Positions 1-10,419 of a stretch of DNA of 38,623 bases are shown piece after piece. The stretch is from an uncultured Prochlorococcus sp. (GTDB taxonomy: Bacteria; Cyanobacteriota; Cyanobacteriia; PCC-6307; Cyanobiaceae), in NCBI GenBank assembly GCA_902609995.1, contig CACLUD010000006.1, positions 1-38,623 on the forward strand. The letters are read 5' to 3'. The notes under the pieces are model-generated. The model had not been told where the DNA came from and ran no database searches. It worked only from the letters and a program-made list of their open reading frames with translations. The translations under genes and the position numbers were made by a program. Positions within the stretch are counted from its first letter, which is position 1, and each line of letters begins with the position of its first letter.

Positions 1-823
1 ATAAATTATCATCGTTTTCACCAAAAATAAATTTGGAAAACTCTTTTTTTAATTTTTCTTTAACTGGGTTAATTATATTTCTTGCTTCTAATTCATTTTC
101 AGCTCTTGCTGTTAGTCTGAGTTTAACTTCTCCTAAGTTAGCGTATGGCGCGACAGTAGGATTTTTTAGTTTTAGAAGATTATCAATCTTTTCTGAAATA
201 GTAGACTCTCCAATTCCAGAAAATTTAAGAGTATTTGAGAAAAATATATACCCATCTGAAAAATTATTTTTAATATAATTTACTGCAGTCTCTTTCCACA
301 TTTCTTTCATTTCACTCGGTACTCCAGGAAAAGTCAGGATTGTAAATCCCTCAATTGGTTTCCATATCATGCCAGGAGCAGTACCTCTAGGATTATTAAT
401 TATTTGAGCATCTTTTGGAAAAAAACATTGTTTTTTTAAACTAGATCGGTTGAAAGTTGAACCTGAAATTGAAAGCTTTTTTTTTATTTGATCCCATAAA
501 TAATCTCTTTCAGAAAGAGTTGCATTAAAGGATTTAGCTATTGCCTCAGTAGTTAAGTCATCTGGAGTAGGACCAAGACCACCTGTAGTAATTAATAAAT
601 TACTTCTTAAAGATATTTCTTTAATTAGGTTAGTAATCCTTTCAGAATTATCTCCAATAGTTGACTGTCTAAAATGGTTAAGTCCTAAAATTGATAACTC
701 CTCAGAAATCCATTGAGCATTAGTATTTACTATATTTCCTAAAAGTAACTCGGTTCCTATAGAGAGAATTTCAACCCCTTTACAATCAGGATCATTTGAT
801 TGATGCTTCAAGTTTGAATTCAT
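1..823 (-). CDS. cinA: CinA-like competence/damage-inducible protein, partial (C-terminus runs off the window start)
   Basis: Reverse-strand reading from the ATG at 823 gives [44 protein letters not shown]...[18 protein letters not shown], a typical CinA/MoaB-like N-terminal motif. The frame is open to position 1. It overlaps the end of glyA. Confidence 0.93.
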   Translation of the reverse strand, partial: MNSNLKHQSNDPDCKGVEILSIGTELLLGNIVNTNAQWISEELSILGLNHFRQSTIGDNSERITNLIKEISLRSNLLITTGGLGPTPDDLTTEAIAKSFNATLSERDYLWDQIKKKLSISGSTFNRSSLKKQCFFPKDAQIINNPRGTAPGMIWKPIEGFTILTFPGVPSEMKEMWKETAVNYIKNNFSDGYIFFSNTLKFSGIGESTISEKIDNLLKLKNPTVAPYANLGEVKLRLTARAENELEARNIINPVKEKLKKEFSKFIFGENDDNL

Positions 824-2063
824 AAAGAGGAAAACGATTACATAAAGTTAATACACTATCCTTGCATTTTTTTTCGATTAATAAATCATCTGGATTGAGT
901 AATCTATCAGCAATAATTTCACCAACTTCAACAAAAGCATTATCATTAAAGCCTCTAGTAGTTAAAGCTGCAGTTCCCAATCTCAATCCACTTGTCACAA
1001 AAGGTGATTCAGGATCAAACGGGACAGTATTTTTATTTGCTGTTATGTTAACTTCACTTACAAGTAAATCAGCAACTTTACCAGTCATATTAATACTTCT
1101 TAAGTCAAGCAAAACAATATGATTATCAGTACCTCCACTAACAATATCTATTCCTCTTTCAATTAAAGTTGAAGACAGAACTTTTGCATTATTGATAACC
1201 TGCTTTGAGTAACTAATAAAGTTGGGCTGTAAAGCTTCTCCAAATGCAACAGCTTTTGCTGCGATAATATGTTCTAAAGGCCCACCCTGAGTTCCAGGGA
1301 ACACAGATTTATCAAATTTCTTTCCAAATTCCTTATCTTTACATAAAATCAATCCTCCTCTTGGACCTCTCAAGGTCTTATGTGTTGTCGTAGTTACCAC
1401 ATCACAATACGGAATTGGATTAGGGTGGAGTTTAGTTGCTACTAGTCCTGCTATATGAGCAATATCAGCCATTAAAAAAGCTCCAACTTCATCAGCGATT
1501 CTTCTGAATGACTCGAAATCAATTTTTCTTGGATAGGCAGAATATCCACAAATAATTAGTTTTGGTTTTGTAGCTAATGCAATATCTCTAATTTCATTAA
1601 AATTTAATTTATTAGTTTCTTTATCAACTCCATAGTGAACGGCATTGAACCACTTTCCGCTCATATTGACTGGAGATCCGTGGGTTAAATGTCCTCCATG
1701 CGATAGATCCATTCCTAATATTGTGTCACCAGGTTTAAGTAAACTTAGAAAAACGGCTGCATTTGCTTGTGCGCCACTATGGGGTTGAACATTCGCCCAG
1801 TCTGCATTAAAAAGTTCTTTTGCTCTTTTGATTGCTAGTTCCTCTATCTCATCTACAAATTCACAACCACCGTAATATCTTTTTTGTGGGAGACCTTCAG
1901 CGTATTTATTTGTTAAAACCGAACCCTGAGCTTGCATTACAGCCATTGATGCAAAATTCTCACTAGCGATCAATTCAAGATGCGTTTCTTGTCTATTTTT
2001 TTCGGAATTAATTAAATTAGATATGATCGGATCACTTTCTTTAAGATTTTGAAGAATATTCAT
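792..2063 (-). CDS. glyA: Serine hydroxymethyltransferase
   Basis: 423 aa ORF with the SHMT signatures [26 protein letters not shown] and [17 protein letters not shown]. Confidence 0.98.
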   Translation of the reverse strand: MNILQNLKESDPIISNLINSEKNRQETHLELIASENFASMAVMQAQGSVLTNKYAEGLPQKRYYGGCEFVDEIEELAIKRAKELFNADWANVQPHSGAQANAAVFLSLLKPGDTILGMDLSHGGHLTHGSPVNMSGKWFNAVHYGVDKETNKLNFNEIRDIALATKPKLIICGYSAYPRKIDFESFRRIADEVGAFLMADIAHIAGLVATKLHPNPIPYCDVVTTTTHKTLRGPRGGLILCKDKEFGKKFDKSVFPGTQGGPLEHIIAAKAVAFGEALQPNFISYSKQVINNAKVLSSTLIERGIDIVSGGTDNHIVLLDLRSINMTGKVADLLVSEVNITANKNTVPFDPESPFVTSGLRLGTAALTTRGFNDNAFVEVGEIIADRLLNPDDLLIEKKCKDSVLTLCNRFPLYEFKLEASIK

Positions 2064-2141
2064 TAAAATAAAGGAGACTTTAAATTAAATATAGACGATA
2101 TTTTGAAAGAAAATGTAAAAAAAATATTTCATAATTTTTAA

Positions 2142-2215
2142 CGCGCCTGGAGAGATTCGAACTCCCGACACCCTGATCCGTAGTCAGGTGCTCTAATCCA
2201 CTGAGCTACAGGCGC
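2142..2215 (-). tRNA. tRNA-Arg (anticodon ACG)
   Basis: The reverse complement gcgcctgtagctcagtggattagagcacctgactacggatcagggtgtcgggagttcgaatctctccaggcgcg folds as a cloverleaf with a 7-bp acceptor stem, anticodon ACG and a GTTCGAATC T-loop. Confidence 0.95.
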
Positions 2216-2303
2216 ATATTTATGTAATATCTCTGTTACTGGGTCTCTTAGTCAACTAGATTTCAGTTAAACTACCTAATATTAACAATCTAAAATTATA
2301 ATT

Positions 2304-2555
2304 ATGCCGATAAAATGGTATGGCAATGGTGATTCAGAAGACCCTATTTACAAACATTTTTCCAGAATAGTAAATTTTGTGATTCATTGCATGGTATTTA
2401 CTGCAATCGTAAGTGGTATTTGGCTTTTTAAAGAGATCAAACATGACTTAGCTTTTTTTAATAATTTTGCAATTGCATGGGCAGTTATTCTCTCATCGCA
2501 TTTACTTTTTGTATTTATAAAAAAACCTAAGGATTATAAAAAACAATCAACTTAA
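2304..2555 (+). CDS. Small conserved cyanobacterial-type hypothetical protein, two predicted TM segments
   Basis: 83 aa ORF; two hydrophobic stretches (VNFVIHCMVFTAIVSGIWLF and FAIAWAVILSSHLLFVFI) followed by a basic tail. Confidence 0.7.
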   Translation: MPIKWYGNGDSEDPIYKHFSRIVNFVIHCMVFTAIVSGIWLFKEIKHDLAFFNNFAIAWAVILSSHLLFVFIKKPKDYKKQST

Positions 2556-2564
2556 GTTTTTATT

Positions 2565-2846
2565 ATGAATTCTCAGATGCAAATCAGTGATCTGGCAAAT
2601 ATTATTTCAGAAAAAATTTTTATAAAAATAGAAAAATGGAATCTGTATCTTGGAGATGCTGGTTTAGCTAGAAATCTTGCTTTAGAATGTATTAGCAATT
2701 TAGATAAAGGTAGCCAGCAGGCTGCAAAATTAAGCTTAGAAGCTATTAAGGTAAAAATTGGAGATGGAAATCAAACAATTCTTTTGTCTAAGTTGGTAAC
2801 TGCATCACAAATTTTTGATTTAGAAGAAATACTTGATAATTTATGA
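2565..2846 (+). CDS. Small hypothetical protein, resembles cyanobacterial DUF3181
   Basis: 93 aa ORF 9 bp after the previous ORF; the LYLGDAGLARNLALECISNLDKGSQQAAK pattern recalls DUF3181 proteins. The family call is from memory. Confidence 0.7.
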   Translation: MNSQMQISDLANIISEKIFIKIEKWNLYLGDAGLARNLALECISNLDKGSQQAAKLSLEAIKVKIGDGNQTILLSKLVTASQIFDLEEILDNL

Positions 2847-2853
2847 ATCTTAA

Positions 2854-4434
2854 TCATATTTTGATTAGTGGATTTAATTTATTAACACCGAATAACTTGG
2901 TTATAGAAAAATAAATTATCAAAAAAGCAAATAATCCTATAACTAATGTAAATAACTCCCAAATGTTCGAATTTAATCCATTTATATCCTTGATAACTGA
3001 ATAGCAAATTGTGCTTGTAATAAAGCAGGCTAATGAAATAAGAACAAATTTTTTTAATAAAATAATTTTAGGGATATTGATTCCATAAGTATTAAAGTTT
3101 GTAGTAAGAAAAATACAAATAATTAAGTTAACTATTCCTGAAGAAAGGATTATCCCAATAACACCAAAATTATAAGGAGATAAGTTTCCATAATTAATAA
3201 TTGGAGCTCCTACTAGAAACCAATCGAAAAAAACATTTAGTATTATTCCTGCAAAAGACAATTGAAAGGGTAACTTTGGGTTCTCAATTGCATAATAAGT
3301 TCTAACTAATAAATCTCTGTACAGATAAAAGGGAATTGCAACAGCATAGGCAATTAAAATATTTTTTACTAAAAATACGGCTTCGGAATTAAAAGCCCCT
3401 CTTTGAAAAACAAATTGCACTACTTGATTATTAAATGTGATAAAAAAACCAGTAAAAAAAATAGTTGTTAAAAAACAGTATTCTATTCCTGAGATTAAAC
3501 TTTTTTCTAAATTTCTATTATCTTTATTACTATTGAATTTTGAAAACTTTGGAAGTAGTGGCAAGATCAAAGCGTTTGATAAGACTCCAAGTGGAGCTTG
3601 TATAAGAAAATTGCCGTAGGCTAATCCCGATGCCGCACCTCGAAAGCCTGAAGCAAAAAACATATCGATAAAAACATTAATTTGTCCTAAACCTGATGAA
3701 ATTGTTGCAGGAGCGATTAATTTCAAGATTCTTTTCTCTTCAATTTTAAATAAATGCCAAGCCGAATTAAATCTAAATAAGCCTATTTTATTGATTTCCC
3801 AGCACTGAACAGCAAATTGTATACAAGTACCTGTTAAGGTTGCTTTGGCTAGTAATCCTGAATAAAACAAATAATTAGAATTTGTATTCTGATGACTAAA
3901 GATCCAATTAGCTGAAATAAAAAAAATTGTTGTCAGACTTGTTAAAGCTGGACTTATGCTTGATATAAAAAATTTATTTCTTGAATTTAAAGCTCCAAAA
4001 CTCAACCCTATAAAAGCAGAAAGAGGAATACAAGGAGTTAAGATTTTTAATTGATAAGTTGCTATAGATTTAACTTCATCACTTAAATTTGGAGCTATAA
4101 AGTTTATTAGAAAACCTGAATTAAAATATACAACAGCTCCTAGAATAAAAAATAACAAAGTTAGCTTAATACTTACTTTTGTTAAAACAAGTCCCCCCTT
4201 TCTCCTCTTAAGTGGAGTTAGCACCGCTACAACTGCATTATGTAATGGGCCATTAATTCCACCAATAATAATAAGTAAAAAACCTGGGATTATGTATGCG
4301 TAGTTATAGGCATCGTATGTAATTCCAATTCCAAAGGCTGCAGCTATGAATATTTGCCTTATAAAACCCGCAACTTTACTTAGAGATGTAGCAAACGAAA
4401 TTGAAGCCACATTATTTTTAAGATATGAATGCAT
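2854..4434 (-). CDS. murJ: MurJ/MviN lipid II flippase
   Basis: 526 aa polytopic protein; SKVAGFIRQIFIAAAFGIGITYDAYNYAYIIPGF N-terminus typical of MviN/MurJ. Confidence 0.94.
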   Translation of the reverse strand: MHSYLKNNVASISFATSLSKVAGFIRQIFIAAAFGIGITYDAYNYAYIIPGFLLIIIGGINGPLHNAVVAVLTPLKRRKGGLVLTKVSIKLTLLFFILGAVVYFNSGFLINFIAPNLSDEVKSIATYQLKILTPCIPLSAFIGLSFGALNSRNKFFISSISPALTSLTTIFFISANWIFSHQNTNSNYLFYSGLLAKATLTGTCIQFAVQCWEINKIGLFRFNSAWHLFKIEEKRILKLIAPATISSGLGQINVFIDMFFASGFRGAASGLAYGNFLIQAPLGVLSNALILPLLPKFSKFNSNKDNRNLEKSLISGIEYCFLTTIFFTGFFITFNNQVVQFVFQRGAFNSEAVFLVKNILIAYAVAIPFYLYRDLLVRTYYAIENPKLPFQLSFAGIILNVFFDWFLVGAPIINYGNLSPYNFGVIGIILSSGIVNLIICIFLTTNFNTYGINIPKIILLKKFVLISLACFITSTICYSVIKDINGLNSNIWELFTLVIGLFAFLIIYFSITKLFGVNKLNPLIKI

Positions 4435-4507
4435 TTGATATTGATTTAAATCTTTTCAAGAAGATTTAGATTCCATTATATTTTGTTTTTAATCTACTTC
4501 ACACTTT

Positions 4508-5254
4508 ATGAATGATCGAATAATTGAATTTGAACCATTGATTGAAGGCATTTTAATTAAAAGATACAAAAGATTTCTCGCAGATATTCAGATTGATAGT
4601 GGAGAAATAGTTACTGCCCATTGCGCTAATACAGGCCCGATGAAGGGTCTTTTAAACGAAGGAGCTAAAGTAAGAATTAGCTTTTCTTCATCAACTACAA
4701 GAAAACTACCCTGGACTTGGGAACAAGTAAAAGTAATAGGAATTGATAACAAAGAGGTTTGGGTTGGAATAAATACATTATTTGCAAATAAATTGATTAG
4801 AAAAGTTATTGAACAAAACTTACTTAAAGATAAACTCGGTGAGATAGCTAAAATTAAGTCTGAAGTACCTTATGGCAAAGATAAAAAAAGTAGAATTGAT
4901 TTTCTTTTAACTCCAAAATCTTCAAATCCTGATAATCGTAACATTTATGTTGAGGTTAAAAATACTACTTGGACAAAAAATAATGTAGCTCTTTTCCCTG
5001 ATACGGAGACGAAAAGAGGACAAAAACATTTAATAGAATTAAAAGACTTAATTCCTGAAAGTAAAAGTGTTTTAGTTCCTTGTATTACAAGAAAAGATAT
5101 AGATTATTTTGCCCCTGGAGATGAATCAGATCCATTGTACGGAGAGCTTTTTAGAGAATCAATTAGTGCAGGTATGTTATTGGTGCCATGCTGTTTTGAG
5201 TTTCATTCAGATCATGTAGCTTGGAAAGGATTTAAACCCTTAAAATTAAATTAA
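4508..5254 (+). CDS. sfsA: SfsA-family DNA/RNA nuclease (sugar fermentation stimulation protein)
   Basis: 248 aa; motifs [20 protein letters not shown] and YVEVKNTTW. Confidence 0.95.
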   Translation: MNDRIIEFEPLIEGILIKRYKRFLADIQIDSGEIVTAHCANTGPMKGLLNEGAKVRISFSSSTTRKLPWTWEQVKVIGIDNKEVWVGINTLFANKLIRKVIEQNLLKDKLGEIAKIKSEVPYGKDKKSRIDFLLTPKSSNPDNRNIYVEVKNTTWTKNNVALFPDTETKRGQKHLIELKDLIPESKSVLVPCITRKDIDYFAPGDESDPLYGELFRESISAGMLLVPCCFEFHSDHVAWKGFKPLKLN

Positions 5255-5333
5255 TTTTTGTGTGTTTTTAATTTGATTTAGAAAAAAATACCTCAATTTA
5301 ACAAATATTTTTTGGTATGCAACTATTAAATTG

Positions 5334-5347
5334 GTATAAACGACTAC
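5334..5347 (+). promoter_or_regulatory. Perfect NtcA-type palindrome GTATAAACGACTAC (GTAN8TAC) upstream of amt1
   Basis: Exact GTA-N8-TAC match 84 bp before the likely amt1 ATG (5431). A degenerate copy, GTATGCAACTATTA, lies at 5315-5328. Confidence 0.75.
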
Positions 5348-5385
5348 TAGACATACATAAGTTTTCTGAGCAAAATTATATATGA

Positions 5386-5411
5386 AAGGAAACAGGACCT
5401 CCTGTTTTTTT
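5386..5411 (+). promoter_or_regulatory. Terminator-like hairpin in the amt1 leader (AAACAGG-ACCT-CCTGTTT + T tract)
   Basis: 7-bp perfect stem 5390-5396/5401-5407, 4-nt loop, followed by T's to 5411. As RNA the stem can extend through G-U and A-U pairs. Confidence 0.7.
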
Positions 5412-5430
5412 GCAGACTAATTTTTTATTT

Positions 5431-6891
5431 ATGACCACTGCTTTGCAAACGCCTCAAAGGCGCTCTAGGTCCAAGCTTCAAGATGCAAGTCTTGTTAATG
5501 GACCTATGCTCCTTTTGAGGAGTATTCGTGGGTTCAGTTCAAACCGCTCAATGTTGTGGCTTGCAACTGTCCCTCTAGCTTTGTTTGGTTTAGGTATTTT
5601 TAATCTTTCAGCTCATGCAGCTGATTTACCTGAGTTGAATGCAGCTTTTCTTGCTAACAATTTATGGCTTTTGATCGCTACTATTTTAGTGATCTTCATG
5701 AACGCCGGTTTCGCTATGGTTGAAGCGGGTATGTGTCGGTCTAAAAACGCCGTCAACATTCTTGCTAAAAACCTTTTCGTATTTGCTTTAGCTGTAACCT
5801 CTTATTGGTTTATTGGCTATTCATTAATGTACGGAGGAAGTGTTGCTGACGGATGGCTATATTTTGGAGGCCTATTTTTTGATCCCACAGTAACAGCCGA
5901 TATGGTTACTGATGCTGGATTAGTTCCAACAGTTGATTTCTTATTCCAGTCTGCTTTTGCAGGTACTGCGGCAACTATCGTTTCTGGTCTTGTTGCTGAA
6001 AGAGTTAAATTTGGTGAATTTGTTGTTTTTGCGATTGTATTAACAGCATTTATTTATCCAATTGCTGGTAGCTGGAAATGGAATGGCGGTTGGCTTGATT
6101 CTCTTGGTTTCGTTGACTTTGCAGGTTCTTCAATTGTTCACTCAGTTGGAGCATGGGCAGGTTTAGTAGGAGCTATGCTTCTAGGACCAAGAATCGGTAA
6201 ATATTCCGATGGAAAGCCACAAGCTATGCCTGGTCACAATATGGCTATTGCTACTTTAGGTGCTTTAGTTCTATGGATAGGTTGGTATGGATTTAATCCT
6301 GGTTCTCAACTTGCTATGGATCAATGGGTGCCATATGTTGCTGTAACAACTACTCTTGCAGCCGCAGCTGGTGCTATTGGAGCAACTATTGTTTCTACTT
6401 TAACTTCAGGAAAGCCAGATCTCACAATGATCATTAACGGTATTCTTGCTGGTTTGGTAAGTATTACTGCAGGTTGTGGTGATATGACTCTTGCAGGAGC
6501 TTGGTTCGCTGGACTAGTTGGCGGTATTATCGTTGTATTCTCTGTTGCAGCAGTTGATGCAGCTGAAATTGACGATCCTGTAGGTGCATTCTCCGTTCAC
6601 GGAGTTTGTGGTGTATGGGGAACCCTGGTTATTGGTCTTTGGGGAACAGCAGTTCAAGGAGATGGAGCAGGTATGGGATTGTTCAATGGTGGTGGTATTA
6701 ACCTACTACTTGTTCAAGCTCTTGGTGCAGCAGCTTATGCTATCTGGACACTAGTTACTTGCTGGATCGCTTGGTCTGTTATCGGAGGATTATTCGGAGG
6801 AATTCGTGTATCTGAAGAAGAAGAGACTCAAGGTTTAGATATTGGAGAGCACGGAATGGAAGCATATCCAGACTTTGCATCTGCAAAATAA
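5431..6891 (+). CDS. amt1: Ammonium transporter (Amt family)
   Basis: The ORF track begins at TTG 5410; the more plausible ATG is 5431 (MTTALQTPQRR...). Amt signatures include MNAGFAMVEAGMCRSKNAVNILAKN, GSSIVHSVGAWAGLVGA and DDPVGAFSVHGVCGVWGTL. Confidence 0.97.
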   Translation: MTTALQTPQRRSRSKLQDASLVNGPMLLLRSIRGFSSNRSMLWLATVPLALFGLGIFNLSAHAADLPELNAAFLANNLWLLIATILVIFMNAGFAMVEAGMCRSKNAVNILAKNLFVFALAVTSYWFIGYSLMYGGSVADGWLYFGGLFFDPTVTADMVTDAGLVPTVDFLFQSAFAGTAATIVSGLVAERVKFGEFVVFAIVLTAFIYPIAGSWKWNGGWLDSLGFVDFAGSSIVHSVGAWAGLVGAMLLGPRIGKYSDGKPQAMPGHNMAIATLGALVLWIGWYGFNPGSQLAMDQWVPYVAVTTTLAAAAGAIGATIVSTLTSGKPDLTMIINGILAGLVSITAGCGDMTLAGAWFAGLVGGIIVVFSVAAVDAAEIDDPVGAFSVHGVCGVWGTLVIGLWGTAVQGDGAGMGLFNGGGINLLLVQALGAAAYAIWTLVTCWIAWSVIGGLFGGIRVSEEEETQGLDIGEHGMEAYPDFASAK

Positions 6892-6913
6892 ACTAAATTA
6901 AACTAAATTTAAG

Positions 6914-6944
6914 AAATCTGACTTATGTCAGGTTTCTTTTTTTT
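6914..6944 (+). terminator. Rho-independent terminator downstream of amt1
   Basis: AAATCTGAC-TTAT-GTCAGGTTT (9-bp stem with one G-U pair) followed by CTTTTTTTT. Confidence 0.85.
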
Positions 6945-6979
6945 GCAAAAAATTAATTTAAATGATGTAATATTTAGTT

Positions 6980-8176
6980 ATGGATACTCAAGCCGTAAAA
7001 CATGCCGTACAACATTCGGGGAGGTATAACCGTAAAGGGTTTGAATCCCCTACCAAACGAGCCAAGGCCTTAGGAGATTCTTATCAGAGTGATTTAATAG
7101 GGTCAATAAGGGAAAATGATTTTAGTTTTGAAGAGGGTAGGTTAAAAATAAAACTTGCTAAATCCTTTGGCTTTTGTTGGGGGGTTGAGAGAGCAGTAGC
7201 AATGGCCTATGAAACGAGAAGACATTATCCTAACGAGGGGATTTGGATGACAAATGAAATTATTCATAATCCATCCGTTAATAATCATCTAAACAGGATG
7301 AATGTTAAAATAATTTCTACCAAAAATGGGATAAAGGATTTTTCCTCAGTCTCAAAAGGCGACGTTGTAATTCTCCCTGCTTTTGGAGCTACAGTTCAAG
7401 AGATGCAATTACTTCATGAGAAAAAATGTCAGATAATTGATACTACGTGCCCTTGGGTTTCCAAAGTTTGGCATACTGTTGAGAAGCATAAAAAGCATAC
7501 TTTTACTTCTATTATTCATGGTAAATATAAACATGAAGAAACTCTTGCCACTAGATCATTTGCAGGAGATTACTTGGTGGTTTTTGACTTAGCTGAGGCT
7601 GAATATGTATCGAACTATATTAAAGGAAATGGGGATAAAAATAAATTCATGAATAAGTTTGCTAAAGCTTGTTCAAATGGATTTGATCCAGATATTCATC
7701 TTGAGAGACTAGGAGTTGCAAATCAAACGACAATGCTCAAAAGTGAGACAGAGGCAATTGGTAAACTTTTTGAAAAAACTTTATTAACTAAATATGGTCC
7801 AGCAAAAATTAATGATCATTTCTTAGCTTTTAATACTATTTGTGATGCGACAGAAGAAAGACAAGATGCGATGTTTTCTCTAGTCGATGAAGACTTGGAT
7901 ATTCTTGTAGTCATTGGAGGTTTTAATTCTTCAAATACGACTCACTTACAAGAAATTGCAATAACTAATAATATTGAATCTTTTCATATTGATATATCAG
8001 ATAGAATATCCGTTGAGAATAATTCAATTTGTCATAAACCTTTAGAATCTGAATTGATTTTGAAAAAGAATTTTATTCCAGATGGTGAAGTTAAAGTAGG
8101 TATTACATCGGGAGCCTCAACCCCTGACAAGGTAGTCGCTGATGTTATTGAAAAGTTAATTGCCATTACTAAATAA
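6980..8176 (+). CDS. ispH: 4-hydroxy-3-methylbut-2-enyl diphosphate reductase
   Basis: 398 aa; [33 protein letters not shown] and GVTSGASTP-like motifs of LytB/IspH, with a cyanobacterial-type N-terminal extension. Confidence 0.97.
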   Translation: MDTQAVKHAVQHSGRYNRKGFESPTKRAKALGDSYQSDLIGSIRENDFSFEEGRLKIKLAKSFGFCWGVERAVAMAYETRRHYPNEGIWMTNEIIHNPSVNNHLNRMNVKIISTKNGIKDFSSVSKGDVVILPAFGATVQEMQLLHEKKCQIIDTTCPWVSKVWHTVEKHKKHTFTSIIHGKYKHEETLATRSFAGDYLVVFDLAEAEYVSNYIKGNGDKNKFMNKFAKACSNGFDPDIHLERLGVANQTTMLKSETEAIGKLFEKTLLTKYGPAKINDHFLAFNTICDATEERQDAMFSLVDEDLDILVVIGGFNSSNTTHLQEIAITNNIESFHIDISDRISVENNSICHKPLESELILKKNFIPDGEVKVGITSGASTPDKVVADVIEKLIAITK

Positions 8177-8270
8177 ATATTAATTTTTCTGCTTAATTTC
8201 TAACTTTATTAAATACATATCACCTAAAGATCTACGTTATTATCTAGAATAATTAAAAATTATTTGATGT

Positions 8271-8831
8271 ATGGAAGACACAAGACAATCTAATCAAGAT
8301 CAAACAGCCAAAATGAATGCTTCCAAGGCTCCTCAAAAGGTCGAGGTTGTTGTGGCTAATCCCTCCACAAATTCAGAAGTCAACATATTAGGAGAATTAT
8401 CTATATTTATTTTAAGGATTGGTTTTAGTGTTTTGATGATTCATCATGGTTTGGAAAAGCTTCAAGATCCGCAAGGCTTTGGAGAATTTGTTGTAGGTAA
8501 ATATTTCCCATTTTTACCAGGCGACCCTGTTCTTTGGACCTATGGAGCCGCTATTACTCAATTAGTTTGCCCATTAGGATTAGCATTAGGAATTTTTGCA
8601 AGACTTAGCTCTCTTGGACTTTTCTCTACGATGGCATTTGCTGTTTATTTTCACCTTTTAGATACAGGTTTAGAGGGGTTTCCATTAGCAGTAGTTGAAG
8701 GTCATAATTATGCTTTTGAACTTTCATTCATTTACGGGGCTATCTCTCTTTATTTCTTATGTGCAGGACCAGGAAGATTAGCACTTCTTCGTAAGACAAA
8801 CAAAATCACTTATTATCCAAAATCAAATTAA
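8271..8831 (+). CDS. DoxX-family membrane protein
   Basis: 186 aa; LRIGFSVLMIHHGLEKLQDPQGF and following TM helices fit DoxX/SURF4-like proteins. Confidence 0.85.
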   Translation: MEDTRQSNQDQTAKMNASKAPQKVEVVVANPSTNSEVNILGELSIFILRIGFSVLMIHHGLEKLQDPQGFGEFVVGKYFPFLPGDPVLWTYGAAITQLVCPLGLALGIFARLSSLGLFSTMAFAVYFHLLDTGLEGFPLAVVEGHNYAFELSFIYGAISLYFLCAGPGRLALLRKTNKITYYPKSN

Positions 8832-8832
8832 T

Positions 8833-10386
8833 TTAGTGTAGAAAATGTCTCTTCTTTGTAAATACCATAGAAATACCTTTTAGATTACACATTTCAATAC
8901 TTTCTTCATCCCTAATACTTCCCCCTGGTTGAATAATTGAGCTTATTCCATATTCATTAGCAAGCTCTACTGTATCTGCAAATGGGAAGAAACCATCGCT
9001 TGCTAAAACGCCTCCATAACCATTTTCTTTAGCAGCTTGTAAAGCTATTTTTGAAGCTCCAACCCTGTTCATTTGTCCTGCTCCGATACCAAGAGTTTGT
9101 TGATCTTTTGCAATTACAATGGCATTTGATTTAACGTGTTTGCAAATTTTCCAGGCAAAACTCAAATCTAAATAATCCTGAGAACTTGGAATTTTTTTAG
9201 TAACTGAAATCCAACTTTCAGTTTTTTCTTCACTATTATCAGTGTCTTGAACGAGTAATCCTCCCATTATTGATTTAGTAGAAGTCTGCTTCTTTTTTGA
9301 GATTTGATCTTTTGGTAACTTTAAAATTCTTAAATTCTTTTTGATTTTTAAAATTTCTAAAGCCTCCGCATCAAAAGATGGAGCTACTACACATTCTAAG
9401 AAAATATCTTTGAGGTTAATTGCGGTTTCACTATTCACATTTGAATTAAAAGCAACTATTCCTCCAAATGCGCTAACTGAGTCACATTTCAGAGCATTCA
9501 AAAATGCTTGAGAGGCTGAATTACCTATAGAAGCACCACAAGGATTATTGTGTTTTAAAATTACAGATGCAATAGTCTCTGTTGTTGGTTTATCTTTTTC
9601 TTCATAGCCAAATTCTAAAACTGTTGAAAGTGCCGACTCAAGATCCAATAGATTGTTATAACTTAACTCTTTCCCTTGTAACTGTTCTGCTGAGTTCCAT
9701 CCAATATTTTTTAAACCATACCAAAAAGCTTTTTGATGAGGATTCTCCCCATATCTTAAGGTTTTGATTAGTGGATAAGATTCAATATATTTGGAAGGTT
9801 GTAAATCTCTTTCTTTTCTTATCCAATTAGATATCGCAGTGTCATAGTCAGCTGTATGTTGAAAAGCTTCAAGTGCTAATTTTGCTTTGTATGTTTCTTT
9901 TAACTCCCCTTTTTTACTCTCTTCAAGAAATTCTTGATACTGACTAGGATCAACTAAAACTGAAACGTCTTTATGATTTTTAGCCGCAGAACGAATCATT
10001 GATGGTCCTCCGATATCAATATTTTCAATAGCATCTTCCCATTTAGATCCCTTCTCAACAGTTTTCTTAAAAGGATATAAATTTACAACTACTAATTCAA
10101 TTAGTTCAAGATCGTGAGCCTCTATATCTTTTTTATGTTCCTCATCTGTTCTTTTAGCTAATATTCCTCCGTGAATTTTTGGATGTAATGTTTTAACTCT
10201 TCCTCCAAGTATTTCTGGAGAATTAGTAAAATCTGCGACTTTAATAACTGGAATTTTTGCCTCCATTAGATGTTTAGCAGTGCCTCCACTTGATAGAATT
10301 TTATAATTAAATTTTTCTACCAATTCTTTACAAAATGGGATTATATTTTTTTTATCAGAGACACTTACAAGAGCAAATGGTGACAT
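8833..10386 (-). CDS. purH: Bifunctional AICAR formyltransferase / IMP cyclohydrolase
   Basis: 517 aa; ALVSVSDK, GGRVKTLHPKIHGGILA, RYGENPHQ and LKHNNPCGASIG motifs. Confidence 0.98.
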   Translation of the reverse strand: MSPFALVSVSDKKNIIPFCKELVEKFNYKILSSGGTAKHLMEAKIPVIKVADFTNSPEILGGRVKTLHPKIHGGILAKRTDEEHKKDIEAHDLELIELVVVNLYPFKKTVEKGSKWEDAIENIDIGGPSMIRSAAKNHKDVSVLVDPSQYQEFLEESKKGELKETYKAKLALEAFQHTADYDTAISNWIRKERDLQPSKYIESYPLIKTLRYGENPHQKAFWYGLKNIGWNSAEQLQGKELSYNNLLDLESALSTVLEFGYEEKDKPTTETIASVILKHNNPCGASIGNSASQAFLNALKCDSVSAFGGIVAFNSNVNSETAINLKDIFLECVVAPSFDAEALEILKIKKNLRILKLPKDQISKKKQTSTKSIMGGLLVQDTDNSEEKTESWISVTKKIPSSQDYLDLSFAWKICKHVKSNAIVIAKDQQTLGIGAGQMNRVGASKIALQAAKENGYGGVLASDGFFPFADTVELANEYGISSIIQPGGSIRDEESIEMCNLKGISMVFTKKRHFLH

Positions 10387-10419
10387 TATTGAAAAGTTTA
10401 CTTACTTAAGAATATAAAC

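Noticed and set aside
33-278. 81-aa plus-strand ORF
   Set aside because: Lies antisense within the cinA reading frame, which has clear homology on the minus strand.
862-1122. 86-aa plus-strand ORF
   Set aside because: Antisense shadow of glyA with no recognisable motif.
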